Shown: positions 1 to 14,902, counted from the stretch's first letter. The stretch is DNA of 64,000 nt from Macrobrachium rosenbergii (GCF_040412425.1 NC_089783.1:45120125-45184124); one strand, 5' to 3'. Notes: generated from the letters alone by a model not told the origin. Made by a program: numbers and translations.

Positions 1-324
1 CCCATACAAGCTGAATTCAGCTTACTACCTCCTCTAATCGATGGGTAATATACGTCCATGAGCTTGGTCAAAGAATGAAATATGTTTTCACAGCACGAAT
101 GGCCTCTAAGGATTTACGTGAACACCCTTCTTCTCGTTCAGAGGTTCTCCGTATAATGTCTCGGAAAAAGACGAGTTGAAAGTCACAATGTTATGAATAT
201 ATCACAACAGCAGATTTGTGTGATATTACAGAAGGAGGGTTTGTAATTTTTTTTTTTGATGGATCGAATTTACAGAGTAACTGCTGTGATCAAATGGACG
301 TGGTATTAATTATTAAAGCTCAAG
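1..324. other. Unrecognised single-copy DNA
   Basis: No open frame, repeat or RNA structure that I recognise. A short T-run lies near 248-258. Confidence 0.5.
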
Positions 325-1640
<1,316 letters not shown>

Positions 1641-1755
1641 ACCATATAGAAAATGAAAACGGGTAGGGAAGAACAGCTAAACTCAATACTAAGAGAAACG
1701 ATGGGTCTACTGCTTGAAAGAAGAACAGTAGAAGAGGAAACTAAAGATGTAAGAG

Positions 1756-1757
<2 letters not shown>

Positions 1758-1829
<72 letters not shown>

Positions 1830-1844
1830 TTTTTTTTTTTTTTT
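1758..1844. repeat. (TA)n followed by a 19-base T-run
   Basis: TA tract at 1758-1825 running directly into T at 1826-1844. The ~117 bp between this and the preceding TA array (1641-1757) is open in one frame on the plus strand but matches nothing I recognise. Confidence 0.9.
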
Positions 1845-4800
1845 AATTCTCCATAAACCAATTTCATAACTTACCGGTCGTCTGATACGAACGGTGCGAT
1901 GGCAACAGTTTGTGAAGTCTAACGAACAGATTCAAGATGCGTGATTTGTTATTCAGTTTTCATCTATCTCAGGCGAGAAGGTTGATTTGTTATTCACAAG
2001 GCAACCATCTTAAAGGTGTTCGTGATGATCAACTCTTTTGATGCAATGTTTTGCATGTCAGCAATTTAACATCCCCTATTGTGGCCCACAGTCTTGTGCT
2101 AATCACTCAGTTGACATATGACCTTTGTTCTGTAAACAGCCCCTGTTTCCCCACACCTGCACTCCATCTTCATTTCCCACAACTGCACAACTATACGATT
2201 TCCAACACCATAAACCTATCCCATTTCCCACACCCACTTCCCATATATCTCACACCAACTTCTCCCATCAAACTGCTCTCCCACATGCTAGGCCTATTAA
2301 CCATAACAGCCCCTTCTCCGATAATCTCTTCTGGTTTTCCACAAAACAACACAAAACAAAAGACAAAAATTGCATGTTTTCTGTTCGTCTGTCTCTCTGT
2401 GTCTCTGTCTGTCGGTCTGTTAGCTGGAATAAATTAGATTTGAATGGGGTTCTGAATCTGGATCCAGTGCTCCTAAATGATTATTGTGTTGAAAGTAAGT
2501 TCCTCAGATTATTATCTTTGTTGAAATGTTGTAAGAGATACCAAGGCCAGCAGACATGTTTATTTGAGGAGCTGGTCTATTAACCCAATCATCTGGCATT
2601 AGTATTTTAACCTGTCTGCTTGTAAAGCAATACATTTCAGTTAAAATCGTGCATGCTCACGCGCACACACTCACCAACCCACACACATTTACCTTCATTA
2701 TACTCCACTTTTGGCAATTGAGTAAGCAGACTATGAGGCAAGCTGCACAATATTATACCTAGATAGATAATATACAGTTTAACTCGTAAAATTTCACACC
2801 AATAAGTGTAGAAAGCCTTCAATACAATCTATACGATCAAATTCTTAATACAGTTCAAAAGACTGCTCTCAGACTTTGGTAGTCTAAAACTTTTTTAAAG
2901 TGAAAAGGGTGATCAGTTATTGATACGTTATTCACCTGTCAACCATCTTTTTTATTTTTGGCTGAAATGTCATGGATATTTTCTCTCATCAAAGTTTTCA
3001 GGGGTGGCTGACAGGACACAGTATCAAGCTGGGACTTGAGGTTCATTTTTGAAGCTGATAGTCTGAGCAGTGCGTAGACTGTTAACCACTTGAAACTTGA
3101 TAATGCTATGTGCAGAAATATCCTACAGAGCTGGTCCTTGGATATCAGGGTAGTTAGTTCTGGAGGCGGGGCCTACTGAATTCTGTAAGTTGCCTGACAA
3201 AATAATTGAAACGGAAATTATTGTATTTCTGTAGTGCTTTAAGTACCAATTGGTGCGTTTGGACTGCAATTGTACCACATGGCTTTGTCGGTGACATGTC
3301 TTTGAGATAAGGTAGGTAGCGGGCGTTGGTAAGTTTCTGCTGGTGTAGAGACATAAACAAGATTAGTTAGTAATATTATTGTAAGATGTTCATGTTTGAT
3401 TAATTTTTCTTTCCTATTTACTTCATGGTCAAGGACCCATACAGTGACTGTAGGTTACGATACAGGTCTATTGGTGATAGCTATTTCCCTTGGATTCCAT
3501 AAGGACCGACTGAACAAACACTAACGCATTGCTAACCATCAATACCATAAAGCAAATGAAGCAAAAGAAATGCAAGCTCATTTTTCTTAATTCTTTTCCC
3601 AAATTACTGAATAAACATCTAAATTTACTGAAGATCAGGATAAAAGTGACGTGGGCAATTTTGTAGTACATAGAGACAGATTGAAATGTTGTGGAAGACA
3701 TCCTATAAACTCATCTTACAATAAGAGAAAAGGATGATGATAGATTTACCAGTTCTTGGTAGAGTTTCTTGAGAAAGAACGCTACATTCAAACCAGAAAG
3801 AATGAAGAGATTGTGTAGTTTATAATGTAGCCAGAAAGAATGAAGAGACTTGTTTAGTTTATAAACTCAAAGGACTAAACAACAGAAATGTAATTGTGCC
3901 ACATCAAGTCTGCATTTTAAAATTTGGCATAAGATGAAGAGTGGTGTTAGCCCCAGACCCAGATGTTACCACAGGAAGAAACTTGACCATAAAACTTCCT
4001 GTTAATTCATGACTCTAAGGAAAAGGTTTTTATACCAGCTTTGGTACAGAGCCACGTGAAACCTGTAGCCAGGAACCTGAGTCTGTACAATGGGGTAAAG
4101 GGCTCCCATCCTAAAATCCAGGCGCGATTTTTACCTTTACAAGTGATAAATTCAGGATATGAAAGTCACTGAGCTTTACTTTTAGAGAAGTAAGACAAAG
4201 AAATAAAAGCAGAAATAATCATACCTAGATCATCTTTTCATAGGGAGTTGCTGAATGTAATTCCCATAAAAAACAAAGAACAAAGCACAGATAATACTGT
4301 ACCACATAATTATACCAATCTCTTTGCTCGAGAAACCACTGACAGACCTAAGTGAAACAACTACTGACTCCACATGAAGCAGTAGAACTGTTAAGGGTTC
4401 CAAAAAGTCTAGGTGGTAATAGACATAGCCCTTAAAGAATAACATTTATTGGCTTGGTACCTCTTCCTTTGTGGAAGCTGACTCAGTAACTGTTGGTGAG
4501 GACAGCAGGCACCAGCTTTTCAGAGCCAACTCTTGTCGGTGACAATGGCTCTCAAGAGATCGTGCAAGTGGATGTCACTCCCACAATATACACAAATTGA
4601 CATGTCTTCCAGAACAGACACATTACTTATTGCCATTTTTTCTTAACAAAGACAAGCAGGATTGCACTGCAAAAGACCCCTGCAGAATCCAAAAAATGAA
4701 GTAATTCAGGTGTCGGCAATAGAGGCTGGTTTTGGTGCACTCTAGGACCAGTCACAAAGCTTTCGCAAGTGCCAGTAAGACATCCAGGAAACAAAAGAGT

Positions 4801-5111
4801 GGGTCCTTTAGTCATTACAGGGAACACCTACAAATAAGACTTAAAAATTCCTAAGAATGGTCCTTCATTATTCAGTGGAACTGTCAAGAGTAAAGATGAA
4901 ATGGGAGGGACTTCAAACGACAATAGATGATGTAGCTGTCATCAGCTAATTCTTCAGAATTATAAACTGACGACACTGCTGGGCACTACATGAATGTAAG
5001 TGTTATAAGAACAATGGTTAAGGAAACATAAGACAGAGTTTGTCTCACCTCTGTTTCTAATTAGAGTCCATTCGTTGTTAACTGGCTCAGCACCGATGAC
5101 CACTTGAAACA
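1845..5111. other. Unrecognised single-copy DNA, 3.3 kb
   Basis: No recognisable gene or repeat family. 2050-2340 is strikingly G-poor and C-rich on the plus strand. A short imperfect tandem duplication (CCAGAAAGAATGAAGAGA) lies near 3796 and 3832. Minus-strand frames at 3154-3360, 4230-4445 and 4627-4827 are short and show no family motif. Confidence 0.4.
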
Positions 5112-5319
5112 TATCTCTCTCTCTCTCGATTACCTGACATATCTTGTTTGATGCAAACTAATATTTCTTTTCTCTCTCTCTCTCTCTCTCTCTAAAAATT
5201 GCTCTACCTTTATAATACGTTTCTTCTCTATCGCTCTTTTCAGTTCACTAGGCTTTCCCTAAAACTTTATACTTGCAAATGAAGGGAGTAATTTTTGCTC
5301 TCTCTCTCTCTCTCTCTCA
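5112..5319. repeat. Three short (CT)n tracts
   Basis: CT runs at about 5112-5128, 5174-5194 and 5299-5319, separated by ordinary sequence. Confidence 0.85.
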
Positions 5320-6541
5320 TCCTAAAATATCTCCCAGCCATGCATCCCGTTTACTTTCTGTAAAACCTCTCTCAGGTTACGGTTTCTTCTTTTATAGTTG
5401 TCAGTGCGTCATCATATGTGTATCTCTAAACAGTTCCTCGAAAATTAGAAGTTTTTATCGAATGCACAAGCAAATTAACCGGCTAGGCATAATCACCATG
5501 GATTGGTTGCCTTAAATAACTTTAATTAAACCCGTCGCTTTGATGTATGTTTCCATTTATCACTATACTCACATTAAAAGAATAAAAAAGAAAAGAAAAG
5601 ATGCATACATGACATGGACGCGAAAAAAGAATACGGAGAAACGCTGTCATTATGAATCTTCCTGATTCACTGTATAGACCAGTTTATTTAGTCGATATGT
5701 TGATAACAACACTACCCTCATCCCTTCTTTATGTTTCCTGGTGGTTCCTTGCCTCTAAAATAGGGAAACAGAATTCACAGAGATATTTGGTGATAATGGA
5801 AATAACTATGTTGAAGGCGCACTGAGAAATGGGAATGAATCTGTTAGTTTCATCCGAATTTTTAGCAATAATAATATATATACGTGCGTAAAAGTTATTT
5901 TTTTTCCACATCGTGTTAACTTAACCCTGGTTGCTAATCACTGCATTTGATAGTATGCTTTTATGGTAATGTTTCTAGAGGAAATTTCTGGTGATATGTG
6001 ATGATGTTTTGTAGGAGAAGACAGAAGATTGCAGGGATGGAGAAATAAGGTCCCGAGTCATGGGTTGCTTTATTCCATACAGAATATAGGTATATACACG
6101 GAGGCTCTGCAAGGCTTGCAATTCGTGCCAAGAGCAGCAGGAAGAGTACTCATGCGCATGTGCGGAGTGCAGACTCATGCGCATGCGTTAGCAACGGACA
6201 ATATTCATGAAATACATAGAATGCATTTATGTACAGTAATATATACAGTAATCCACAATTTCCAGTTGTTTTGTGTTATTTTAAATCAAGATTATGAGGC
6301 TGATGAAATACATCACATCTCTCCTAAAAAGCCTCAGTTTGTCTTGGAAGATATTTTTTAACTGTCTCTTTGTTTTGTGTGTTTTTGACCTGGAAAGAAA
6401 TCATAGTCCAAAAGAATAGCTATTCAGCCACACTGAACCTATTCACAAATTTAAAACATCCACTGTTTGGAAGTTGCGTTTGTTTTCCCATCCCAGAGAA
6501 AGCTATTTCTATGGAATACGGCGTAAAGACGGCTCAGTGTT
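5320..6541. other. Unrecognised DNA with an NRF1-like repeated motif
   Basis: No gene recognised. ACTCATGCGCATG occurs twice, about 25 bp apart (6149 and 6174). The second copy runs into GCGTTAGCAAC. See findings. Confidence 0.35.
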
Positions 6542-6715
6542 GTGAAATGGTCTGGTCATGTGGAAGGAACTGGGGATGATAGGTTCATGAAGAGATGTAT
6601 GATTTTGAGGTGCCAGGAGGAAGGAAAAAATGAAGACTTACAAATTGCTAGATAGATGGAGTGAAAGTAGTATTAGAAAAAGAATGGCAAGAGTGCGTGC
6701 AAGATAGAGATAAAG
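6542..6715 (+). mobile_element. Decayed LINE ORF C-terminal tail
   Basis: Read from 6542, the plus strand gives VKWSGHVEGTGDDRFMKRCM. This is the tail motif found at the end of the reverse-transcriptase ORF of many invertebrate non-LTR retrotransposons, with the R(L/V)xWxGHV core. A one-base shift is then needed to read EVPGGRKK, a stop, and a degenerate basic region ending VQDRD. This order (WxGHV, EVPGxR, basic linker, QDRxxW) matches the family and the copy at 44171-44731. Nothing upstream of the GHV motif is recognisable. It is a non-functional fragment with a frameshift and stops. Confidence 0.6.
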
Positions 6716-6740
6716 GGCAGTGCGTGTTTCCGTATGTGTT

Positions 6741-6767
6741 TGTGTGTGTGTGTGTGTGTTTGTGTGT
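6741..6767. repeat. (GT)n microsatellite
   Basis: GT dinucleotides with two TT interruptions. Confidence 0.9.
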
Positions 6768-8092
6768 ATAGGGGCGTTCGATTGTCACGTCTTAAAGAAA
6801 AACGCAGAATAATACACAACACTGAATCACTTGGCAGTTTTTGCAGAAACCTTGGATAACTTTTCTTCAATCATAAATATCTTCCCTAAGTACATCTAGG
6901 AATTTAGGGGACTGTGCTCTCTCTCTCTCTCTCCATTCACCAACACCACTCCTTCTGTCCACTCTCTTCCCCTTTCCTGTCCTTTCTACAGTTCATTAAT
7001 AACTCATTCACCCATGGTCGCCCTCCTCGAGGTACTCGTTTTGGACAAACCCTTCCGTATTCACCCCTTACTGCTAATGGCACCTCATTTCCATTCCTCC
7101 GTCCATTATCTGCCGGATGCTGTTTTTATTTCTTTCCTGGTCTGTATGTGGATTTGTATTCGTTTATCGCGTAGCTAAAAACATCTCAAACTAATACAAC
7201 TCAAAGTAAGCTTTGTTCAAGTCGAAAGATTCCCATAAACCCAACGTTTTCATTTGGGGGTTGATCAGTAAAAATTCTGATGTCTCAAGCAAGGAGTAAC
7301 GTATCACTGAAGCGTCACTATGAAATATCTTCCAATAGACAGAAAGCATTGTTTTTCATACCCATAAACGACATAAAAGTCCCACCCTAGTTTAATCTAA
7401 TCAAATGTTATTATATATGGACGCTCAACCCTCGGAGAGACAAGAATGTCACTACTTGTTATGATTTCCATTTACTTAAAACGTCTTCATTTCCCTTCCA
7501 TGAAGATAATTTTTGTTTCCTTTGAAAACGAAATGCCGAGTGACCCTCAACTTATCCATATGCCTTACAGTAACAACTACTAACAGTTCATAAGCTGGGC
7601 ACACTTTTATGGTTTCTTGTCCTTAGGAAAATGAGAGCTAATTTCCTTACAATTCGACATGTTTCCACGACCTCTTTCCAACTTTGCTTTTTACGTCGTG
7701 CCTTTTTAGAAGCAGCAGAAAATAATCATCCGTTACCATTCTTTCATATCTCGTACCTGCATTCACTAAAACGACATATATACTTAAGCTGGAAAGTTAA
7801 AAGTAAATAAATTCTTTTCGCCCTCGTAACCCCAGGAGGTAAATGATTACGTTAATGGAACATATCACCGATATGGAACGCTTGTCATTTCCTTCGATGG
7901 TGTAACAATGAGAACTAATCGTTTCTTCCTTCGAGATTTAATTCCTAAATGGAGGTGACTGAGGACACCTTGCACTTAATCAGGGAATTGAAATCTACAC
8001 AATTCCATTTTGTATTTTCTCTGGTGGCGGAATGAAATGTTAACGGGAATTCACCCTCGTCAATAATTCATTGTTCTCAGACTGTTCATGAA

Positions 8093-8096
<4 letters not shown>
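6768..8096. other. Unrecognised single-copy DNA
   Basis: A short CT tract lies at about 6919-6933. The open frame after it (to 7174) shows no family motif. Nothing else recognised. Confidence 0.45.
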
Positions 8097-8171
<75 letters not shown>

Positions 8172-8280
8172 TTCTTTATTTGAAAGAAAAAGAGATGAAG
8201 CTTTTCACCTTATTTGAGAGTTTTAGATATTTTTTTCCTACTGAGGAAAGGTATAGAGACTAACGTCTCAAATTAGCATA

Positions 8281-8315
<35 letters not shown>
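8097..8315. repeat. Two (GA)n microsatellites
   Basis: GA tracts at 8097-8169 and 8284-8315 with ~115 bp of ordinary sequence between them. Confidence 0.95.
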
Positions 8316-8317
<2 letters not shown>

Positions 8318-8748
8318 CAGTTTGTTATTCTTGATTCTCACGTCGACATGATATATTCAGGGCTAATAAACTGATGATCATTCTTATTTTAATGTTTTTG
8401 AGTATCGCATCGTTACTACAATAATTTCTTTGACCCTTTTTCAGCGAGTGAAAAACGTAAGTTCAGTTGTTCATAACATTCACTGTCTACCTAAGAAATG
8501 TAAAATTTATATTATTTCCAAAATTCCCAGTTTAATCTGAGAACAGTAAATACTTGGCAACTCATTATCGCCGTTGCAACGCAGTTTATGATCTTATCCA
8601 GAATATTTAGTATTCTTATTTTATCTTCAACTTGTCCTCCTTTTTTTTTTTAAAACCGTGAAAACTTTTAGTTTTGAAGCTCATCCCAGCCACTGATAAT
8701 GACATCATGATACTCTTGTGTAATGAAGGATACAAATTTGATATAAGT

Positions 8749-9072
8749 TGCCGTGGTGGCGCATTGATAAGGTTCTCGCCTACCAGTCGAGAGGACCGGG
8801 GTTCAAATACCGCCACTCACTAGTGGCTTGGGGATAGTACCATTGCATAAATCCGGTGGCCCGCCAACCTAGCGGTCTGAAAACTTGAGAAGGTTAGTAA
8901 GAAAATAGGTACAAGTCCTCTGGCTGGGGTGTTAAACAGTGGGCCTAGAGACACACTGGCCACGTGTCATGGGCAACGGGACTTCTCCCCGACTGGCTGT
9001 CGGCCTAAGAAACCGGAATTCAGCACCAGCCCTATGAGATTTGTGGGGCCCAGGAGGACTTTAACTTTTTTT
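8749..9072 (+). mobile_element. tRNA-derived SINE
   Basis: The 5' ~70 bases resemble a tRNA gene with internal RNA polymerase III promoter boxes: A-box-like TGGCGCATTGATAAGG (8757-8772) and B-box GTTCAAATAC (8801-8810). TCTCG and CGAGA can pair as an anticodon-type stem. The tRNA-like head continues without a break into a ~250-bp GC-richer body that shares no tRNA structure and ends in a T-rich tail (TTTAACTTTTTTTAA). Head plus unrelated body plus simple tail is the SINE architecture, so this is not a free tRNA gene. No clear target-site duplication was found. Confidence 0.75.
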
Positions 9073-9318
9073 AACCTTTGAACCCTATGACCTTATGACT
9101 AGGAATTAAAATTTGCCCTACCATTGGTGTCTATGGCAATGGGACAGTGATGAACTTTTGTGAGATTCATTGGAAGACTCTTATCATTTTTTATTTCTTT
9201 AAATGCGACATATTATCCCATGAAGGTTATCCAAACAGGATAGGTATATGCATGTCTATTTTATCCATAGTTCGAAAGAGTCTGTTGGCTTTCTGCTCTC
9301 TGTCCCGAAGTCTGTCCA

Positions 9319-9710
9319 TTTTTAGTTTTCTTTAAAAGAAAACTATTGTGAGAGTCTTGTCTGTCCGTCCGTACTTTTTCTGTCCACCCTCAGATCTTAA
9401 AAATTAAACAGGCTAGAGGACTGCAAATTGGTATGTTGATCATCCACCCTCCAATCATCAAACATACCAAATTGCAACCCTCTAGCCTCAGTAGTTTTTA
9501 TTTTATTTAAGGTTAAAGTTTAGCCATAGGTACCGACAACATAGGCCACTACCGGACCGTGGCTGAGTTTCATGGATCACGACTAAGAGTTTCATGGGCC
9601 GTGGCTGAGTTTCATGGGCCGAGGTTAAGAGTTTCATAGGCCGTGGCTGACAAGTTTCATAATCATTATATGCTGTACAGAAAACTCAATTGCGCATTTT
9701 TTACTTGTTT
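9319..9710 (+). mobile_element. CHP repeat, copy 1 (subfamily A)
   Basis: First of nine copies of a ~330-410-bp interspersed repeat, here called CHP (chain of hairpins). Plus orientation starts at the AGTTTTCT..AGAAAAC hairpin and ends GCATTTTTTACTTGTTT. The central inverted repeat, running out from the ATCATCCACCCTCCAATCATC loop and closed by GCAGCCCTCTAGCCTCAG-type sequence, is well preserved. It carries the subfamily-A middle segment (GGTACCGACAACATAGGCC) with GTTTCATGGGCCG tandemly repeated. The terminal GCGCCGAAG hairpin is deleted. No coding capacity. Confidence 0.85.
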
Positions 9711-10130
9711 GATTGTGTTTCTGAATGATTCATCCCTTGTAGTAAGGGAAGAGCCAATCGAAGCCCAAAAATACAGAATTTTGTGCTGTGAAATACCACA
9801 GTTCTTCAGCCCTACACAAAAAGGTATTCTGGTGTTATTCATATTCAGAAAATCTATCATATAATTTCTACAGGCGTTATGAAATATTAACAATTACACA
9901 ACAGGTGCCAGTACCTACACTTTAAAAATAGAAGGGATAAAAATGAAGATTCTGGATTGAGAGGGGCTGAAAAATCTTGTACTTTTACACCAGAATAACA
10001 TAAGAAAGAAATAGTGAGGGAACAATATCGTACTCTGGAGAAAAGTAAAGATCTAGAAGAACCTGTTGCGCAATGAAACTCGATTCTGAAAAAGGCTGAA
10101 GCTTAATCCCCCGAAGCGTTGAAGGTTTCT

Positions 10131-10132
<2 letters not shown>
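9711..10132. other. Unrecognised DNA
   Basis: Short frames overlap on both strands (9643-9893), partly derived from the CHP copy. No gene recognised. Confidence 0.4.
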
Positions 10133-10196
<64 letters not shown>

Positions 10197-10199
10197 TTT
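10133..10199. repeat. (CT)n microsatellite
   Basis: Pure CT tract, slightly imperfect at its 3' end. Confidence 0.95.
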
Positions 10200-10404
10200 C
10201 TGTGCTGCTGTCATAAATGTCTTCGATTCTTCAGCTGCACTTCTGTTGTTTTTCTTTTTTTCATGTTTTTTTTCGGTGGCATGTCGAAGGATTTTTCCAA
10301 CCATTCTCTTATTTTCGATCTAAGGAAGTTTGTTCTCCTCTTCTTGCCATTTGACGTTGCTTTCCTAAGTTTGTATTCAGATTTTCTTAACTTGTTCCCT
10401 TAAC

Positions 10405-10900
10405 TGGTTCACTCTGTAGATGGGTACAGCCGTCAGTGCACCTCATATGATACACTGTAGGCATTACTGTTCTCATGGATGAGCGGGTTCCGTTCTCAGC
10501 TACACTGTTGGTCATTACTGAAGGGTGGTTGTTTATAATGTGGTTCGTCCCAATTCGGTCCCTAAACTGCAGCCAACTAAAAATAAATCTAGCCTTTTAC
10601 TTTAATCCTCCATTATACCCCTTTTTGTAGGCATTACTGAAGGGTGGTTGTTTAGCGTCCCTTCGGCCCTAAACTGCACCAACTTTCTAGCCCTTTACTT
10701 TACCTCCATTTCCCCTTCCTTTCTCCAGTCTCGCTGTACAGCTTCTCTAACTGTTACTTCTTAGTGCAGTTGTGGGGTTTCTCCCAATTTCAACTTTAAA
10801 TCCATGTACTTCATCTCTTTTACTATCTGGATCTCTTTACCTTGCTGTCCAGCCACTCTAACTCCTTTTCACAGTCTTAAGCACTGAACGGACGAAAGTG
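10405..10900 (-). mobile_element. Divergent SINE2-family copy, reverse orientation
   Basis: Reverse-complement copy of the family that also occurs at 24180, 38001, 43591 and 55939 (diagnostic GGCCGAAGGGACGCT and TAATGCCTACAGTG on the other strand). It carries an internal tandem duplication of ~119 bp: CATTACTGAAGGGTGGTTG begins at 10512 and again at 10631. It forms the left arm of a palindrome with 10958-11215. Confidence 0.7.
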
Positions 10901-10957
10901 CCTCTGTGCTTTGCTTGGTTTGACAGCTAGACGAAGAATGCCCGGATGATTAAGGAG

Positions 10958-11215
10958 ATGAAGCATAGGGTTCTAAAGTTGGAACTGGCAGAAACCCCAC
11001 AGTTGCACTAAGAAGTGATAGTTAGAAAGAGGTTGGGCAGCGAGACCGAAAGAAGGAAAGGAAAATGGAGGTGAAGTAAAAGGCTAGAATGCTGGTGCAG
11101 TTTGGGGCCGAAGGGACGCTGCATACAGTCTTTAGTAATGCCTTCAGTGTATCATATGGGGTGCAATGAAGGCACTACCCACCGACAGAGTGAATCAGTT
11201 AGGGGAGCAATAGTT
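10958..11215 (+). mobile_element. Divergent SINE2-family copy, forward orientation
   Basis: Contains AGAAACCCCACAGTTGCACT, GGGGCCGAAGGGACGCT and TAGTAATGCCTTCAGTG. Both this copy and its partner at 10405-10900 share variants absent from other family members (AAACCCCACA, CATATGRGGTGCA, ACAGAGTGAAYCAGTTA), so they are closest relatives in head-to-head orientation. Confidence 0.7.
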
Positions 11216-11344
11216 GAGAAAAACTGCCAAGTCTAAATTTTATAAAATCAATCAATCAGTTGTAAATGGTTCAGTGTGACATTTTAACTGTCTAGGACTG
11301 CGAAGTTTTTGCTCATTGCCAATTCTCACGACATTTATTTATTT

Positions 11345-11418
11345 TATATATACATATGTGTGTGCGTGTATGTATGTATATATACATTATATAGATATAC
11401 ATATACATACATACATAC

Positions 11419-11468
<50 letters not shown>
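11345..11468. repeat. Compound TA/TATG microsatellite
   Basis: Imperfect TATG/CATA blocks followed by a pure TA tract. Confidence 0.9.
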
Positions 11469-11471
<3 letters not shown>

Positions 11472-11675
11472 TTGATTTGTTTAATGGAGAAAATTATAGT
11501 TTATATTGGTGTACCCATACCGCCAACAGTCGCGGTAATATAAGAGCGAATCGAAACAATAAGTCCCTAACATATGGATGGGACGTATCGTTCTGAGACT
11601 CATAAAGATAAGCATATAAATGTATATATATACAGTTACACATTATGCTTTAATATTTAGAGATAAACAGTTTCC

Positions 11676-11677
<2 letters not shown>

Positions 11678-11753
<76 letters not shown>
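11678..11753. repeat. (GA)n microsatellite
   Basis: Pure GA dinucleotide tract. Confidence 0.95.
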
Positions 11754-11756
<3 letters not shown>

Positions 11757-11821
11757 CACATTCGGAAACCCTTGAAAATTTGACTGAAACCTTTATAATT
11801 AATTTATAAAATCCTGAGACA

Positions 11822-12218
11822 TTTTTAGTTTTCTGTAAATGAAAACTATTGTGCCGGCTTTGTCTGTCCGTCTGCACTTTTTCTTTCCGCCCACAGATCT
11901 TAAAAACTACTGAGGCTAGAGGGCTGCAAATTGGTACGTCGATCATCCACACTCCAATCATCAAACACACCAAACTGCAGCCCTCTAGACTCAGTAGGTT
12001 TTATTTTATTTAAGGTTAAAGTTAGCCATAATCGTGCTTCTGGCAACGATATAGGATGGGCCACCAGAGTGCCGTGGTTAAAGTTTCATGGGGCACGGCT
12101 CATACAGCATTATACCGAGACCACTGAAAGAGAGATCTATTTTCGGTGGCCTTGATTATACGCTGTACAGAAAAATCGATCGCGCCAAAGAAACGTCGGC
12201 GCATTTTTTTCTTGTTTA
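11822..12218 (+). mobile_element. CHP repeat, copy 2 (subfamily B)
   Basis: Near full-length. It begins TTTTTAGTTTTCTGTAAA and ends at CTTGTTT. The central inverted repeat spans about 11898-12002. It contains the subfamily-B hairpin around AGAGATCTATTTTCGGTGG and the terminal GCGCCAAAG..GTCGGCGCA hairpin. No coding capacity. Confidence 0.88.
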
Positions 12219-12580
12219 ATTTTTATTTTAAACTTTTAAGCTAAATTGTAAACGCCCAGAACATTCTCTTTTGAACGACTATCCACACAAATAGCGAGAA
12301 CTTTTGGGTATCGCACAAAGAGAAATGAGCATAAAAAGAAATATTTTTAGTTTTTGATGATTCAAGAAGGAGAAATGTAATATTGTGATGTAGATGTAGA
12401 GAAGAACGCATTTCTTTTGGCTCTGCAAATGAAGGATGGGGAAGAAACAGAGCTACTTCTTCTTCTTCTTCTTCAAAATGGAGGAGAATTTTTGTTTTGG
12501 CACATAACGGAAAATAAAAAGGAACAGAGGAAGAACGAGAGCCTTTCCCTCTGAAATCAATACACAGTGACAGTTAGCCC

Positions 12581-12582
<2 letters not shown>
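12219..12582. other. Unrecognised DNA
   Basis: Contains a short CTT run at about 12459-12473. Nothing else recognised. Confidence 0.45.
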
Positions 12583-12661
<79 letters not shown>

Positions 12662-12821
12662 ACATTTAGGGCTCGTTAATTTCAAAATTGTGAATGCCAA
12701 GGAGACAAAGATAAGGAAGCCCCTTTGATCTTCAACAGAAGGAGCTGCTTTTTTTCAGTCTGATAAAAAGAGCAATAAAGTAAAAGGAATAATATGCCAG
12801 AAAGCCCTTTTGAAGGCTCTT

Positions 12822-12883
<62 letters not shown>
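12583..12883. repeat. Two (GA)n microsatellites
   Basis: GA tracts at 12583-12658 and 12828-12883. Confidence 0.95.
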
Positions 12884-12886
<3 letters not shown>

Positions 12887-13500
12887 CCATTGTAGTTGGC
12901 GCTACGTCAAATTGAGATTAATTGCTTCATTTCTACAAAGACATAACACAAATTAAGAGGGAAATGGTTGTCAAGATAAGATTAAAATCTGAATAGTTTT
13001 GGAAACTTGGCGTTTTATGATTCATTTATTTTGAGCAAATATGGTGCCCGGAATTAAATTCACCCTCTTAAAACTCCTTACAATGTTGTACTACAAGAAG
13101 AGCCGCCGGAAGCCCATTTTCTTTGGATAGTAATGAAGGAAAACGGGAGCAGTGATAATTATTTTTTTTTGTCTTGCAAGACGCAGTTCTCTCCACCCAC
13201 GTCTGTTTTTTTCTTTTTCCTTAATTCGATTTATGAATTACTTGAATCACTTCTGATTAAATTAATGTTTCACAGAGGCATTAATTTAAGACAGTGGCTG
13301 CTGAAGCAAGATTAGAGGGATTTATTAGAATATTAAGGAAATACAATGACGGATGTCGCTGTGGATGAGAGCAGATGGAAAATCTCTAAATTCAAACAAT
13401 TCAAATGAGTTACCAAAATCATACGAAAATAGAAGTCGCAGCTATTCGAAGTTTTGGCAAAATGAACACTTAATATTTCATCTTTAAAGTTTTGTCGGCA
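12884..13500. other. Unrecognised single-copy DNA
   Basis: No feature recognised. The 60-codon frame at 13133-13315 has no family motif. Confidence 0.45.
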
Positions 13501-14685
<1,185 letters not shown>

Positions 14686-14902
14686 CATGACGGTACCATA
14701 ACACAGCCATCCTGGCTCTTGAGGAAACTTATGTTTACCATATTCTAAAACAGTCATGGTTTTCTAAAATCGTAAGCAATTTTCAATCAGTTTTACCGAA
14801 AAGCTGATAACTAACAGAAAACCATTACTTCTTCAGAATATGGTAAATACAGATATCCTCAAGTATCAGGATGGCTGTGTTATGGCCCCATCATATGGCT
14901 TG
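14686..14902. mobile_element. MITE-like element with ~80-bp inverted repeats
   Basis: The left arm (14686-14768) and right arm (14812-14902) are imperfect reverse complements. Both contain CCATAACACAGCCATCCTG, ACCATATTCT and ATGGTTTTCT in mirrored order around a ~45-bp loop. Length ~217 bp, no coding capacity. This is the shape of a miniature inverted-repeat transposable element. No target duplication was identified, so the superfamily is unassigned. Confidence 0.65.

Noticed and set aside
8749..8820. A free tRNA gene
   Set aside because: The tRNA-like head continues into a ~250-bp body with a T-rich tail, and the cloverleaf is imperfect. It is a SINE head.
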